Below, in pieces: positions 55,765 to 64,000 of a stretch of 64,000 nucleotides of DNA; position 1 is the stretch's first letter; every line of letters begins with the position of its first letter. Position numbers and translations under genes: made by a program. The stretch is from an uncultured Desulfatiglans sp. (lineage in GTDB: Bacteria > Desulfobacterota > DSM-4660 > Desulfatiglandales > Desulfatiglandaceae), in contig LR026961.1 of the NCBI GenBank assembly GCA_900498135.1, positions 4,065,419 through 4,129,418 of the forward strand. Direction: 5' to 3'. The notes below the pieces were generated by a model. The model did no database searches. It was given only the letters and a program-made list of their open reading frames with translations, and had not been told where the DNA came from.

Positions 55765-56979
55765 CTATTTCGCTTCCGGGCCTGCAGCGCCCGCCCCGGC
55801 TTCCTTCGCACCTGCCGCCGGACTGTCCAGACACACCGCCCGAACGCTGACCCCCGGCCGCACGTTGAGCAGCCCTTCGACGATCACTCGATCGCCGGCC
55901 GAAAGGCCCGAGGCGACCAGCCACTGGTCGCCGATGGCCCGGTCGAGCGTCAGGATGCGCTGCTCCACCTTGCCGTCCCCGCTTATGACCTGGGCCACGG
56001 CCTCCCCCTTCGGATTGCGGCTCACACCCTGCTGCGGGACCAGGATCGCATCCCCGGCGATCCCTTCCTGCACGATCGCCCGCACGAACATCCCGGGCAG
56101 CAGCAGGTGATCCGGGTTCGGGACGACGATCCGCAGCGTGACCGACCCCGTTGTGGGCTCCACGGTGACGTCGCGGAACTGGAGCATCCCCTTGTGAGGA
56201 TACAGGGTCCCGTCTTCGAGCCGGATCTCGACCTCCCGCCCATTCCGCCCGTCCGCACTGAGAAGGCCGGCCTGGAGGTTCCGCTTCATCCGCAGGAGTT
56301 CGGCCGAGGACTGGGTCACGTCCACGTAGATCGGATCCAGCTGCTGAATGGTCGCCAGAGGCATCGCCTGATAGGCGGTGACCAAGGCGCCGACGGTGAC
56401 GTTCGATATCCCGATGCGCCCCGTGATCGGCGCTACGACCCGGGTGTATTCCAGGTTGATGCGGGCCTTTTCCACCTCGGCCTTCCAGAATTCGATCTCG
56501 GCCCTGGCCTGCTGGAGCGCCGCCAGGGCGTCGTCGAGGTCCTGCTGACTGACGGCATCGTCCGCCACCAGCTCCTGGTACCGCTCCACCCGCAGCCGGA
56601 TGGAGGGCACAACTGTCTCGGCCTTGAGCAGGGACGCCTTCGCCGAATCGAGGACCGCCTGGAAAGGGGCCGGGTCGATCTGATAGAGCAGATCCCCTTC
56701 ATTGACCATCGACCCTTCCGTGAACGCGCGCTTCTGGATGATCCCGTTGACCTGCGGACGGATCTCCGCCACGAGGAAGGCGGAGGTGCGGCCGGGCAGC
56801 TCGGTGGTCAGCTCGACACTCTGGGGCTGAACCGTCACGAAGGCCACCTCCGGCTCCGGAGGCGGCCCGCCCATACGTCCTTCCTCCTTGTCACAGCCGC
56901 CGGACAAGACGAGGATCGCAAGCCCGATGAAACATGCCTTCGACACGAAAAACCAGTAACCGGAACTATACCGCTGCAT
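55765..56979 (-). CDS. RND efflux adaptor (AcrA/MexA family)
   Basis: 404 aa with a lipoprotein-like signal ending LAILVLSGGC. Family core: VELTTELPGRTSAFLVAEIR, lipoyl halves EGSMVNEGDLLYQID and RVVAPITGRIGISNVTVGAL around a coiled-coil hairpin, then beta-barrel and membrane-proximal domains (DRAIGDQWLVASGLSAGDRV). Second gene of the tetR-adaptor-pump-channel operon; 121 bases after the regulator. Confidence 0.94.
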   Translation of the reverse strand: MQRYSSGYWFFVSKACFIGLAILVLSGGCDKEEGRMGGPPPEPEVAFVTVQPQSVELTTELPGRTSAFLVAEIRPQVNGIIQKRAFTEGSMVNEGDLLYQIDPAPFQAVLDSAKASLLKAETVVPSIRLRVERYQELVADDAVSQQDLDDALAALQQARAEIEFWKAEVEKARINLEYTRVVAPITGRIGISNVTVGALVTAYQAMPLATIQQLDPIYVDVTQSSAELLRMKRNLQAGLLSADGRNGREVEIRLEDGTLYPHKGMLQFRDVTVEPTTGSVTLRIVVPNPDHLLLPGMFVRAIVQEGIAGDAILVPQQGVSRNPKGEAVAQVISGDGKVEQRILTLDRAIGDQWLVASGLSAGDRVIVEGLLNVRPGVSVRAVCLDSPAAGAKEAGAGAAGPEAK

Positions 56980-57100
56980 CGAAAATCCTCAGATCTTTCT
57001 ATTGAATCGCTTCTATCGAATCGATGTTCTAAATTCCAGCAAAACCCCCGGCCTAAAAGGCCCGCCGCGTAAGGGAGGTTCCGCCGTCTTTCCCGCCGAA

Positions 57101-57769
57101 TCAGCCGCGTCCCGCGCCTTCTGCTCTCATCGCCTTAATTGCACCGAGCGAAAAACGGGTGATATGCTCGGTCAGCCGCTGGATGTCGGCCGAGTCGATT
57201 CCTTCAGGGGACAGCAGTTCGATGACGCGCCTGGCGGTGAAGTAGTGCAGGCACTGCCCCACAATGCTCGTTGCGCAGAGAAACGTCAGTTCGTCCTCCC
57301 GCTCTTGTGCAGGCCGGGAACTCCCGAGCAGTTCGCTGACGATGTCGCGGAGATAGATAAAAAGAGGCCGGATAGCGTTTTCGATAAGCTGGTCAAATGC
57401 TTTGGTGGGTTCGGCGATCTCGAAGGCCATCAGCTTTCCGTGCCAGGCCGGAAACCCTTCGGCCAACATCCTCATCAGCAATGAACGGACAAAGGCGCGA
57501 AGCCTCGCCTCCGGATCGCGCTTCCCGGCTTCGAGTCCCAGGTCCGGCGGATAGCGGCGCATGGCTGAGGTGTGCGCGTACGCAAGCACCGCCGCATAAA
57601 GCCCCTCCTTGTCCCCGAAGTGGTAGTTCACCGCGCCGACATGCGTCCCGGCCCGGCTGCAGATCTCCCGGATGGTCGCCGCACGGAACCCCTGCTGTGC
57701 AAACACTTCCCCCGCCGCTTCGATGAGGCGCTGCTTCGTATCCTCGCCCCTACCCTGGCAATCCGTCAT
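57101..57769 (-). CDS. TetR-family repressor (CecR-like)
   Basis: 222 aa from the ATG at 57769 (GGAGG six bases upstream). N-terminal TetR HTH: TKQRLIEAAGEVFAQQGFRA, TIREICSRAGTHVGAVNYHF. The C-terminal ligand domain resembles the CecR/CerR group (PAWHGKLMAFEIAEPTKAFD, IVGQCLHYF). First gene of the efflux operon, with a palindrome over its own promoter, so autorepression relieved by a pump substrate is likely. Confidence 0.92.
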   Translation of the reverse strand: MTDCQGRGEDTKQRLIEAAGEVFAQQGFRAATIREICSRAGTHVGAVNYHFGDKEGLYAAVLAYAHTSAMRRYPPDLGLEAGKRDPEARLRAFVRSLLMRMLAEGFPAWHGKLMAFEIAEPTKAFDQLIENAIRPLFIYLRDIVSELLGSSRPAQEREDELTFLCATSIVGQCLHYFTARRVIELLSPEGIDSADIQRLTEHITRFSLGAIKAMRAEGAGRG

Positions 57770-57790
57770 CCAGACCTCCCCCCAAAAAAA

Positions 57791-57817
57791 CAAACGCCAG
57801 TTTGAAACAGGCGTTTG
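57791..57817. promoter_or_regulatory. Palindromic operator of the TetR repressor
   Basis: Inverted arms CAAACGCC (57791-57798) and GGCGTTTG (57810-57817), with GTTT-G-AAAC in the centre: a 27-bp near-perfect palindrome with one mismatched pair. It covers the spacer and -10 of the tetR promoter. Confidence 0.75.
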
Positions 57818-57827
57818 CATCTGTCAA
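57799..57827 (-). promoter_or_regulatory. Promoter of the TetR-RND efflux operon
   Basis: Perfect -35 TTGACA (57827-57822), 17-base spacer, weak -10 CAAACT (57804-57799). The operator overlaps it. Upstream, at about 57832-57874, two imperfect copies of TTTTCTCTTTCGGGGATG occur in tandem on the plus strand. Confidence 0.6.
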
Positions 57828-57948
57828 GCGGTTTTTCTCTTTCGGGGATGGCGGATTTTCTCTTCCGGGGATGCTCAGGTGACCGGACCACGGGCCGCTC
57901 TCGAGCCACCGCGGTCAGCAGCAGGCGGCATCCCGACCGCGCGCACTC

Positions 57949-59259
57949 CTAACCGAAAAGATACCAGCACCCCATTACGGCGAATGCCACGCCGGCTGCA
58001 TCGGCCGTCAGGGCGGCGGCGAGCGCGTGCCGCACCCGCCTGACCTGCACCGCCCCGAAATACACCGCCAGCACATAAAACGTGGTCTCGGTCGAGCCCT
58101 GCAGGGTGCTGACCAGATATCCAACGTAGCTGTCCGGCCCGACGGACGGGTCATCGATGATCGAAGCGAGGATGCCGTAGGCCCCGGAGCCCGACAGCGG
58201 CCGCAGCAAGGCCATCGGGAGGGCCTCTGCGGGCAGCCCCACCTTCCCGGTCCAGACGCCCAGGGTCTGCACCATGACCTCCAGCGCGCCGCTCGCCCGG
58301 AACATCCCGACCGCCACGAGGATCGCCACGAGATAAGGGATGATCTTGATCGCGACCTGAAAGCCCTCCTTGGCGCCTTCCACGAACGCCTCGTAGACCC
58401 GCACACGGCGCACCACGCCAAACAGGAGAAAGCCCACCATCAGCCCCGGGATGATCCAGGGCGAGATCATCCGTCCGTAAAGCACCGTCAAGGGCACCAG
58501 GGCCACCAGCGCGCAGAGGGCCGCCGCACTGATCCAGAGCGGGTAGCCCACCGCATCTTCGAGCGATGCACCCTTTCGGTCCCCGGAACCGCCTTCCAGC
58601 CCGTGGTCTCCTTCCGCCGTCTCTTGAGGCCCATCGACCGCAGAGCGCCTGAACCACGGAATCCGGCCATAAAGCTTGGCGGCGGCGATCGCCACCGCCG
58701 TGGACCCGATGGTCGCAAACAGAGTCGTGGGCAGAATGGCGGCCGGGTCCGCAGAGCCCGCCGCCGCACGGAGCGCGATGACACCGGTCGGCAGCAGGGT
58801 CACGCTCGAGGTGTTGATCGCCAGAAACAGGACCATCGCGTCGGTGGCCGTCCCTTTCTGCCCGTTCAGGGTGTCCAGTTCCTGCATGGCCCGGATCCCG
58901 AAAGGCGTTGCCGCGTTTCCCAGCCCCAACACATTGGCAGACAGGTTCAGGATCATGGCGCCCATGGCGGGGTGGTCGGCCGGCACCTGCGGGAACAGCC
59001 GGATCATGAGGGGGCGCAGCAGCCGGGCGACCACCTTCAGCAGCCCCCCTTCCTCGGCGATCTTCATCAGTCCCAGGAACAGCGCCATGACACCCACCAG
59101 ACCGATGGCGAGTTCGACCGCGCCGCCCGCAGACTCGACCATCGCCTTAGACAACGCCTCGACAGGAGACGGCGCCCCCTCGATCGGCGAAAACCCGAAC
59201 TCCCGCCACCCGGCGAACACGAAGGAGACCAACACGATCAACAGAAAGGCTACGTTCAT
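57949..59259 (-). CDS. SpmA-SpmB-like fused nucleoside-recognition (Gate) membrane protein
   Basis: 436 aa, polytopic. First half (MNVAFLLIVLVSFVFAGWRE, NLSANVLGLGNAATPFGIRA, FLAINTSSVTLLPTGVIALR) is like spore maturation protein SpmA. Second half after a charged linker (about 215-240) is like SpmB (IKIIPYLVAILVAVGMFRAS, MALLRPLSGSGAYGILASII). Such fusions occur in non-sporulating Gram-negatives; function and substrate are unknown. Monocistronic. The 284 bases upstream hold no other gene. Confidence 0.9.
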   Translation of the reverse strand: MNVAFLLIVLVSFVFAGWREFGFSPIEGAPSPVEALSKAMVESAGGAVELAIGLVGVMALFLGLMKIAEEGGLLKVVARLLRPLMIRLFPQVPADHPAMGAMILNLSANVLGLGNAATPFGIRAMQELDTLNGQKGTATDAMVLFLAINTSSVTLLPTGVIALRAAAGSADPAAILPTTLFATIGSTAVAIAAAKLYGRIPWFRRSAVDGPQETAEGDHGLEGGSGDRKGASLEDAVGYPLWISAAALCALVALVPLTVLYGRMISPWIIPGLMVGFLLFGVVRRVRVYEAFVEGAKEGFQVAIKIIPYLVAILVAVGMFRASGALEVMVQTLGVWTGKVGLPAEALPMALLRPLSGSGAYGILASIIDDPSVGPDSYVGYLVSTLQGSTETTFYVLAVYFGAVQVRRVRHALAAALTADAAGVAFAVMGCWYLFG

Positions 59260-59543
59260 ACAGGCTCACCCCAACGCAAAGATGATGATTAAAAAAGGCC
59301 TCCAGACGATCGAGGACGCGTTCAAGTTTACGGGTTCGAAGGCATTGTCTCCAAAATTTCTATGACGTTCTGCAGGTGGTTGCCCATTTCTCATTGCAGG
59401 ATCAAGCAGACGACATTTTCTTCCCATAACGCTTCGTTACCGTTTTTGCAGGTCTTATCCGCCCCAGAAGGAAGCCCTCCGGCCAATGCCAGGACCCGGC
59501 ATCCGGAACGTCAACGTTGCATTGACCTCGCTATTTTTTGGCG

Positions 59544-62270
59544 CTAGCTCTTGCTGCGCTTCGCCTGTACGACGCGCATGGTTTGACCCCACACAAACGG
59601 GATCAGACTCATGCCCAACAACAGCAGCCAGCCTTGCACCCCCGGGTCCCGGGTCTGCAGCAGGCCGGAAAGCACCGGAACGTATACCGCAGCCAGCAGA
59701 AGCCCGATACACAGCAGGATCGATCCCGCCACGTAGGGATTGCGCACCACATCATTGCTGAACATCCGCGACCCCGGGTTGCGAAGGTTGTAAACGAACC
59801 ACAACTTCCCGAACGCCAGGGTCAGAAATGAAACGGTCACGGCCTGGTGCGGGTCGAGCCCCAGAAGGTACAAAGCCGCGGCAAGGCCCCCAAGCACGCA
59901 GGCCGATATCAGCACCGCCCACCCGCCTATGGCGCCCCAATAGTCGCCCGTCAGCACCGGCTCGCTGCGCGGCCGGGGCTTGTTCTGCATGATATCCGGT
60001 TCCCCCTGCCCCATGCCCAGCGCCAGGGCCGGGAAGACATCGGTGACAACGTTCAGATACAGAATTTGCAATGGCAGCAGGGGAATCGGAAAATCGTAAA
60101 ACCCGCCGATGACAGCCGCCGCCACCACGGCAAGCACCTCGGCCACATTTGTGCAGATCATAAACATTACAGACTTGCGGATATTTGCAAAAATAATGCG
60201 ACCGTATCGCACGGCCGATACAATAGAGCCGAACGCGTCGTCCAGCAACACCATATCGGCTGCCTGGCGCGCGGCATCCGTTCCACGCCGCCCCATGGCC
60301 ACCCCGATATCCGCTTTCTTCAAAGCCGGCGCATCGTTGACCCCGTCTCCGGTCATCGCCACGGTCAGCCCCTCTTCCTGCATCAACTTGATGAGATGGA
60401 GTTTCTGTTCCGGGCTGACCCGGGCGAAAACACGGGTATCCAAAATCCTGCGCCGGTCCTCTTCCGTCATCTCGTCCGGATCTTTCAGATCTCGCCCGTG
60501 AATGACCGAAGGCTCTTCGCTGTCCACCACTCCGGTTTGTCTGGCAATGGCGGCTGCCGTGGCCGGCTGATCGCCCGTGACCATGACCACCCTGATACCG
60601 GCTGCCTGACATTCCTCGATGGCGCCGCGCACATCGCCGCGGGCGGGGTCCAAAAGCCCGAACAGGCCGACAAATCGCAAATTCTCGTAGGGCCGGGCCT
60701 CGGCGCTCTCCACGATTTTATCCGCGGCGGCAAGCAATCGGAATCCTTTTGACGCCATCTTCTCGGACTTCGCCAGCCATCGATCCCGTGCTTCCTGATC
60801 CAATTCCGCATCCGGCCCGCCCTCCGCCCGCGCCACATGCGTGCAAACCTCCAGCACCCTCCCCGGCGCGCCTTTCACCGCCACCTCGAACCCGTTTTCG
60901 ACTTCGTGAAAGGTCGCCATCATCATCTGTTCCGAATCGAACGGCACTTCGCGCACTTCGGGTTTTCGGGCCAACAGTGCGCCCCGTTCCATGCGCAGGA
61001 ACAGGCCGGCCCTCAGCAGCGCCGTTTCAGTCGGATCGCCCTGTTCCTCTTCCGGCTCCAGGTCCTGGTCCTCATCGCGCATTGAGGCATTGCTGCACAA
61101 CACCCCGATCTCGATAAGGCGCTGCAACAGAGGATGATCCTCTCCACTGGCCCCATCCCTGCTCTCGAGCGCATGAATCTGCTTGCTCTCCTCATCCAAG
61201 ATAAAGTCGCCGGCCGGCGTGCTGACCTGGCGCAGCACCATCCGGTTCTCGGTCAAGGTTCCGGTTTTGTCCGTGAAAATCACCCGCGTGGCCCCCAACG
61301 TTTCCACGGCCGGCAGCTTGTTGATCAGCGCGTTGCGACGGGCCATCAGGTGCATGCCGCGCGCCAGGGCAATGGTGGCCACGATGGGCAGCCCTTCCGG
61401 AATGGCAGCCACCCCCAAGGCAATCGCGGTCTCGATCATTTTTTGTGGATCACGGCCCACCAGTAATCCGACGGCGGCGATCAGCACGGCGATGCTGATC
61501 GTTATCCAGGCCAGACGCCGTCCCAGTTGATCGAGCCTTTTCTGCAGGGGTGTAGCCGCCTTTTCAGCACTTTCAGCCATCTCGGAGATACGCCCGAGTT
61601 CGGTCCGCATCCCGGTGCCGACCACCACGCCTTGTCCCGACCCTTCCATAACCGTGGTCCCCCGGTAAAGCATGCAGGTTCGCTCGGCCAGAACAGCATC
61701 GGGTTCCACCGGCCCCGTGAGCTTATAGACCGGCACGCTTTCCCCGGTGAGGGCGGATTCGTTCACGCGCAGGTTGTTGGATTCGAACAGCCGGACATCG
61801 GCAGGAGCCAGGTCCCCGCTCTCGAGCACCACCACGTCACCAGGCACCAGTTCCGCCGTGTCGATTTCCGTTTCCTGCCCCCCGCGGCGCACCCGGATCC
61901 TGTCTCCGCTCATTTTCTGCAGGGCTTCCATGGAGCGCACGGCCTTCCACTCGGTGAAAAATCCAATGCCCGCATTCACCAGCAGCACGGCGGCAATGGC
62001 GATGCCCTCGGCCCAGTGCTGAAAGGCAAAAGCCACGGCATCCGCGATCAGCAGCACGATGATGACCATGCTTTTGAACTGTTGTGCCAGGATTTTCCAA
62101 ACGCTCCGCCTCTGCGTCTCTTGCAGTGTGTTCGGCCCGTACCGCCCCTGGCGTTCCCGCACCTGACGGGGAGACAACCCCTGGTCAAGGTCGACCTTCA
62201 AATCCTTTTGGATCTGTTCGATGCTCCGAGCGTGATAAGGCGCTTCGCCGTGGTCTTTATGGTTTTTCAT
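59544..62270 (-). CDS. Calcium-type P2 cation-transporting ATPase
   Basis: 908 aa from the ATG at 62270 (GAGAGAAG upstream; another at 62297). Phosphorylation motif DKTGTLTENRM at about 334, TGES in the actuator, MTGDGVNDAPALKKADIG in the P domain. The ion-site residues of SERCA-type pumps are all conserved: PEGLP in M4, CTNVAEV (Asn and Glu) in M5, and NVVTD (Asn, Thr, Asp) in M6. That supports Ca2+ export, though Mn2+ or Na+ cannot be excluded. Repeat copy H lies directly upstream. Confidence 0.93.
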   Translation of the reverse strand: MKNHKDHGEAPYHARSIEQIQKDLKVDLDQGLSPRQVRERQGRYGPNTLQETQRRSVWKILAQQFKSMVIIVLLIADAVAFAFQHWAEGIAIAAVLLVNAGIGFFTEWKAVRSMEALQKMSGDRIRVRRGGQETEIDTAELVPGDVVVLESGDLAPADVRLFESNNLRVNESALTGESVPVYKLTGPVEPDAVLAERTCMLYRGTTVMEGSGQGVVVGTGMRTELGRISEMAESAEKAATPLQKRLDQLGRRLAWITISIAVLIAAVGLLVGRDPQKMIETAIALGVAAIPEGLPIVATIALARGMHLMARRNALINKLPAVETLGATRVIFTDKTGTLTENRMVLRQVSTPAGDFILDEESKQIHALESRDGASGEDHPLLQRLIEIGVLCSNASMRDEDQDLEPEEEQGDPTETALLRAGLFLRMERGALLARKPEVREVPFDSEQMMMATFHEVENGFEVAVKGAPGRVLEVCTHVARAEGGPDAELDQEARDRWLAKSEKMASKGFRLLAAADKIVESAEARPYENLRFVGLFGLLDPARGDVRGAIEECQAAGIRVVMVTGDQPATAAAIARQTGVVDSEEPSVIHGRDLKDPDEMTEEDRRRILDTRVFARVSPEQKLHLIKLMQEEGLTVAMTGDGVNDAPALKKADIGVAMGRRGTDAARQAADMVLLDDAFGSIVSAVRYGRIIFANIRKSVMFMICTNVAEVLAVVAAAVIGGFYDFPIPLLPLQILYLNVVTDVFPALALGMGQGEPDIMQNKPRPRSEPVLTGDYWGAIGGWAVLISACVLGGLAAALYLLGLDPHQAVTVSFLTLAFGKLWFVYNLRNPGSRMFSNDVVRNPYVAGSILLCIGLLLAAVYVPVLSGLLQTRDPGVQGWLLLLGMSLIPFVWGQTMRVVQAKRSKS

Positions 62271-63003
62271 CGCTTCTCTCGGCAGTCTCCGGTTCATTGC
62301 TGTCCATCCGGAAATAAAACGTTGGAGACCAAAGGGTTTCGGTCCGGAAACGGTCTTTTGTTTTTATCCGGAAACGGCCTTTGGGATCAACCTCGGCGTC
62401 CATCTGCGCGTCTTGTGCGGCGGCCTGCAGGCCGCCTCCGCGCAGACGGTTGATTTCCTCGATATGGTCCAAAGCGGAACCCGGCGCAAAGCGGTGGGAC
62501 CGAGCACCCAAAGGATGTGAAGAAACCGGAACCCGCCCCGCCGGGGTAGGACTGTGCGCCCGAAGGGTATAAGGGAACCGGGACCCGCCTCCTTCAAGGG
62601 AAGCCCGAAAAAGAACTTGATAATGTTCTATCAACCTATACACTGGGGGAAAACCGTATGGCAACTACAAGAGTCGACAAAATGTCCGCGCATGGCGTCT
62701 AGCGCTTGAACCCCCTCGAAAGGATGACACCCCTCTTAGAGACGCTTTTAGCGAACCGGCCGATCAAGGCCCTGGCAGTCTTCGCGGGCATCACGCGACG
62801 GGCGAATGGTTTTGCCGGCGGCTTTAGCCCGGGCCGTTCTCCTGCAGGCTGCGGGAACAACCCTCGTTCATGGCACCTTGCCGGATCTTGGGGTGAATAA
62901 ACCCATCTTTTTTTTTGCGGCGCTGCGACTTCCGGAATCGCTCGATCGCTGGAATCGAGCCTGCCTGCGGGGGCAGCAGCCGAAAAGAAACTGGAGACGA
63001 AAA
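62271..63003. other. Divergent intergenic region with repeat copy H
   Basis: 733 bases between the P-ATPase and modA. The first half is repeat H. From 62600 to 63003 only short unconvincing frames are seen (for example 62706-62900); no ModE-type operator or clear promoter was recognised. Confidence 0.45.
62303..62590 (+). repeat. Divergent palindromic repeat with duplicated module (copy H)
   Basis: Starts with TCCATCCGGAAAT. The core is the palindrome GGCGGCCTGCAGGCCGCC. The two-hairpin module then occurs twice: stems at 62480-62498 and at 62532-62550 (CCCGCCCCGCCGGGGTAGG), the second with GCCCGAAGGGT behind it. A third partial start GGGACCCGCC follows near 62585. Confidence 0.75.
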
Positions 63004-63819
63004 ATGAGATTTTCAGAGCGCCTGTTCCTGATGTTTGCCACGTTGCTGGTGCTGACCGGATCGGGGCCTGGGTTGGCCCTCGAAAACGGGACCGCCGCGC
63101 AAAGCGAGGTGGTCGTTTTTGCCGCCGCATCCACCACCAATGCCGTCACGGAGATCGCCGATCTCTTCACGGCCAGGGGGCTGGGGCGCATCACGACATC
63201 CTTCGCTTCTTCCTCAACCCTGGCCAAGCAGATCGCCAGCGGCGCACCCGCTAATGTCTACCTGTCGGCCAACGAAAAATGGATGGATTTTCTCGAGGAG
63301 AAGGGCGCTATCGAAAAGGCGTCCCGGTTCGACCTTCTGGGCAACCGGCTGGTTCTGATCGCGCCTGTGCAAAGTCCGATTCAAACCGTCGACGTGAGAA
63401 GGGGATTGGACCTGGCCGCCCTGCTGGGCAGGGACGGCCGTCTTTCAACAGGCGACCCTGAGCATGTCCCGGTCGGGATCTACGCCAGGCAGGCCATGGA
63501 GAGCCTGGGGCTTTGGGATCAAGTCAAGGACCGCCTGGCGCCCATGAAAGACGTGCGCGCGGCCCTGGTTCTGGTGGAGCGCGCCGAGGCGCCTTTAGGG
63601 GTGGTATATGCCACGGATGCGGCCATCACTAAAAAGGTGCGGATTGTCGGGGCGTTTCCGTTGGAGAGCCATCCGCCCATCGTCTACCCGGTGGCGGCGG
63701 TAGCCGGCCAAAAGACCGACGCAGCGGCCAGGTTCCTGGACTTCCTGAAGACCCCCGAAGCCCGGACGGTGTTTGAAAAATACGGGTTCGAAGCCAGGTC
63801 ATGCAGTTCTGGCATCTGA
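63004..63819 (+). CDS. modA: Molybdate ABC transporter substrate-binding protein
   Basis: 271 aa, GGAGA seven bases before the ATG at 63004. Signal peptide LFLMFATLLVLTGSGPGLAL. ModA motifs: VVVFAAASTTNAVTEIADLF, FASSSTLAKQIASGAPANVY and DPEHVPVGIYARQA; TDAAI near the end. Periplasmic binder of molybdate or tungstate, relevant to molybdo- and tungsto-enzymes of anaerobes. Overlaps modB by 19 bases. Confidence 0.95.
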   Translation: MRFSERLFLMFATLLVLTGSGPGLALENGTAAQSEVVVFAAASTTNAVTEIADLFTARGLGRITTSFASSSTLAKQIASGAPANVYLSANEKWMDFLEEKGAIEKASRFDLLGNRLVLIAPVQSPIQTVDVRRGLDLAALLGRDGRLSTGDPEHVPVGIYARQAMESLGLWDQVKDRLAPMKDVRAALVLVERAEAPLGVVYATDAAITKKVRIVGAFPLESHPPIVYPVAAVAGQKTDAAARFLDFLKTPEARTVFEKYGFEARSCSSGI

Positions 63820-64000
63820 CCGACGTTGAAATCGAGGCCCTTCGGCTGAGCCTGTGGGTGTCGGGGTGGGCCGTAGCGGTCAGCCTGCCGATCGGCATCC
63901 TGGTCGCATGGGTTCTGGCGCGGCTGCGCTTTCCGGGCAAAAACCTCCTGGACGGCCTGGTGCACCTGCCCCTGGTGCTGCCGCCGGTGGTCACCGGATA
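63801..64000 (+). CDS. modB: Molybdate ABC transporter permease, truncated by the window edge
   Basis: First 66 codons only. MQFWHLTDVEIEALRLSLWV then a membrane helix and LPIGILVAWVLARLRFPGKN, HLPLVLPPVVTG: the standard N-terminus of ModB. The start overlaps the end of modA. The ATPase gene modC is expected beyond the window. Confidence 0.92.
   Translation, partial: MQFWHLTDVEIEALRLSLWVSGWAVAVSLPIGILVAWVLARLRFPGKNLLDGLVHLPLVLPPVVTG

Noticed and set aside
54238..57072. 944-codon open frame on the plus strand
   Set aside because: Antisense to the RND pump and adaptor genes, which have full family motifs; the frame is a high-GC artefact.
62706..62900. 64-codon open frame upstream of modA
   Set aside because: No ribosome site, no family, and composition like non-coding GC-rich DNA.
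62600..63003. Molybdenum-cofactor riboswitch or ModE site before modA
   Set aside because: Expected from context, but no ModE palindrome or recognisable riboswitch core could be identified by eye.

Overview
The window is GC-rich, densely coded bacterial chromosome. Several features point to a Gram-negative anaerobe of the Desulfobacterota (deltaproteobacterial) type: two RND tripartite exporters with outer-membrane factors, a benzoate-CoA-ligase-like enzyme under a sigma-54 promoter, a YgiQ radical SAM protein, a DUF3783 protein, DUF89 and SpmA/SpmB-like proteins. The taxonomic placement is inference; no rRNA, tRNA or CRISPR array was seen.

Layout. 1-3.05 kb: a large AT-richer protein, open to the left edge, with a ubiquitin-protease-like Cys box and a distant His motif. 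3.1-8.6 kb: a YbhGFSR-type exporter operon (membrane fusion protein, double ATPase, two ABC-2 permeases) behind a good sigma-70 promoter. 8.6-11.0 kb: malto-oligosyltrehalose trehalohydrolase (TreZ) and a DUF3783 protein. 11.2-19.4 kb: a minus-strand Cus-like heavy-metal efflux operon (outer-membrane factor, YHS protein, CusB, enlarged CusA) with its own promoter. 19.8-33.8 kb: housekeeping and accessory genes (pgi, a GNAT-nitrilase fusion, YgiQ, CBS protein, GAF-cyclase, phosphodiesterase, FMN/Fe-S oxidoreductase, membrane gluzincin, NamZ-like muramidase). 33.8-44.1 kb: an orphan excisionase-like HTH gene beside an AT-rich stretch, a ClC channel with four CBS repeats, a lytic transglycosylase lipoprotein, PolX, a phosphoribosyltransferase, two very small genes, and a three-gene operon joining a DUF89 phosphatase, a NifX-like/permease fusion and a second, homologous half-permease. 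44.7-51.1 kb: MalQ, then a soluble histidine kinase, an NtrC-type activator, paired palindromes, a near-perfect sigma-54 promoter and an aryl-CoA ligase, which looks like a self-contained regulatory circuit; a decayed RelE toxin overlaps the control region. 51.1-57.8 kb: a TetR(CecR-like)-MFP-RND-OMF multidrug efflux operon with a palindromic operator over its promoter. 58-64 kb: SpmA/SpmB fusion, a Ca2+-type P-ATPase, and the start of a molybdate transporter (modA, modB truncated by the edge).

The most unusual feature is a family of intergenic palindromic repeats: seven long copies and two end fragments. They share terminal GTTTCCATCCGGAAATG-like inverted ends, a conserved central hairpin and, in three copies, an extra two-hairpin module. 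Compensatory base changes between copies argue that the fold is selected, or was propagated as a structured element. Copies sit exactly at stop codons, in leaders of small genes and between divergent genes.
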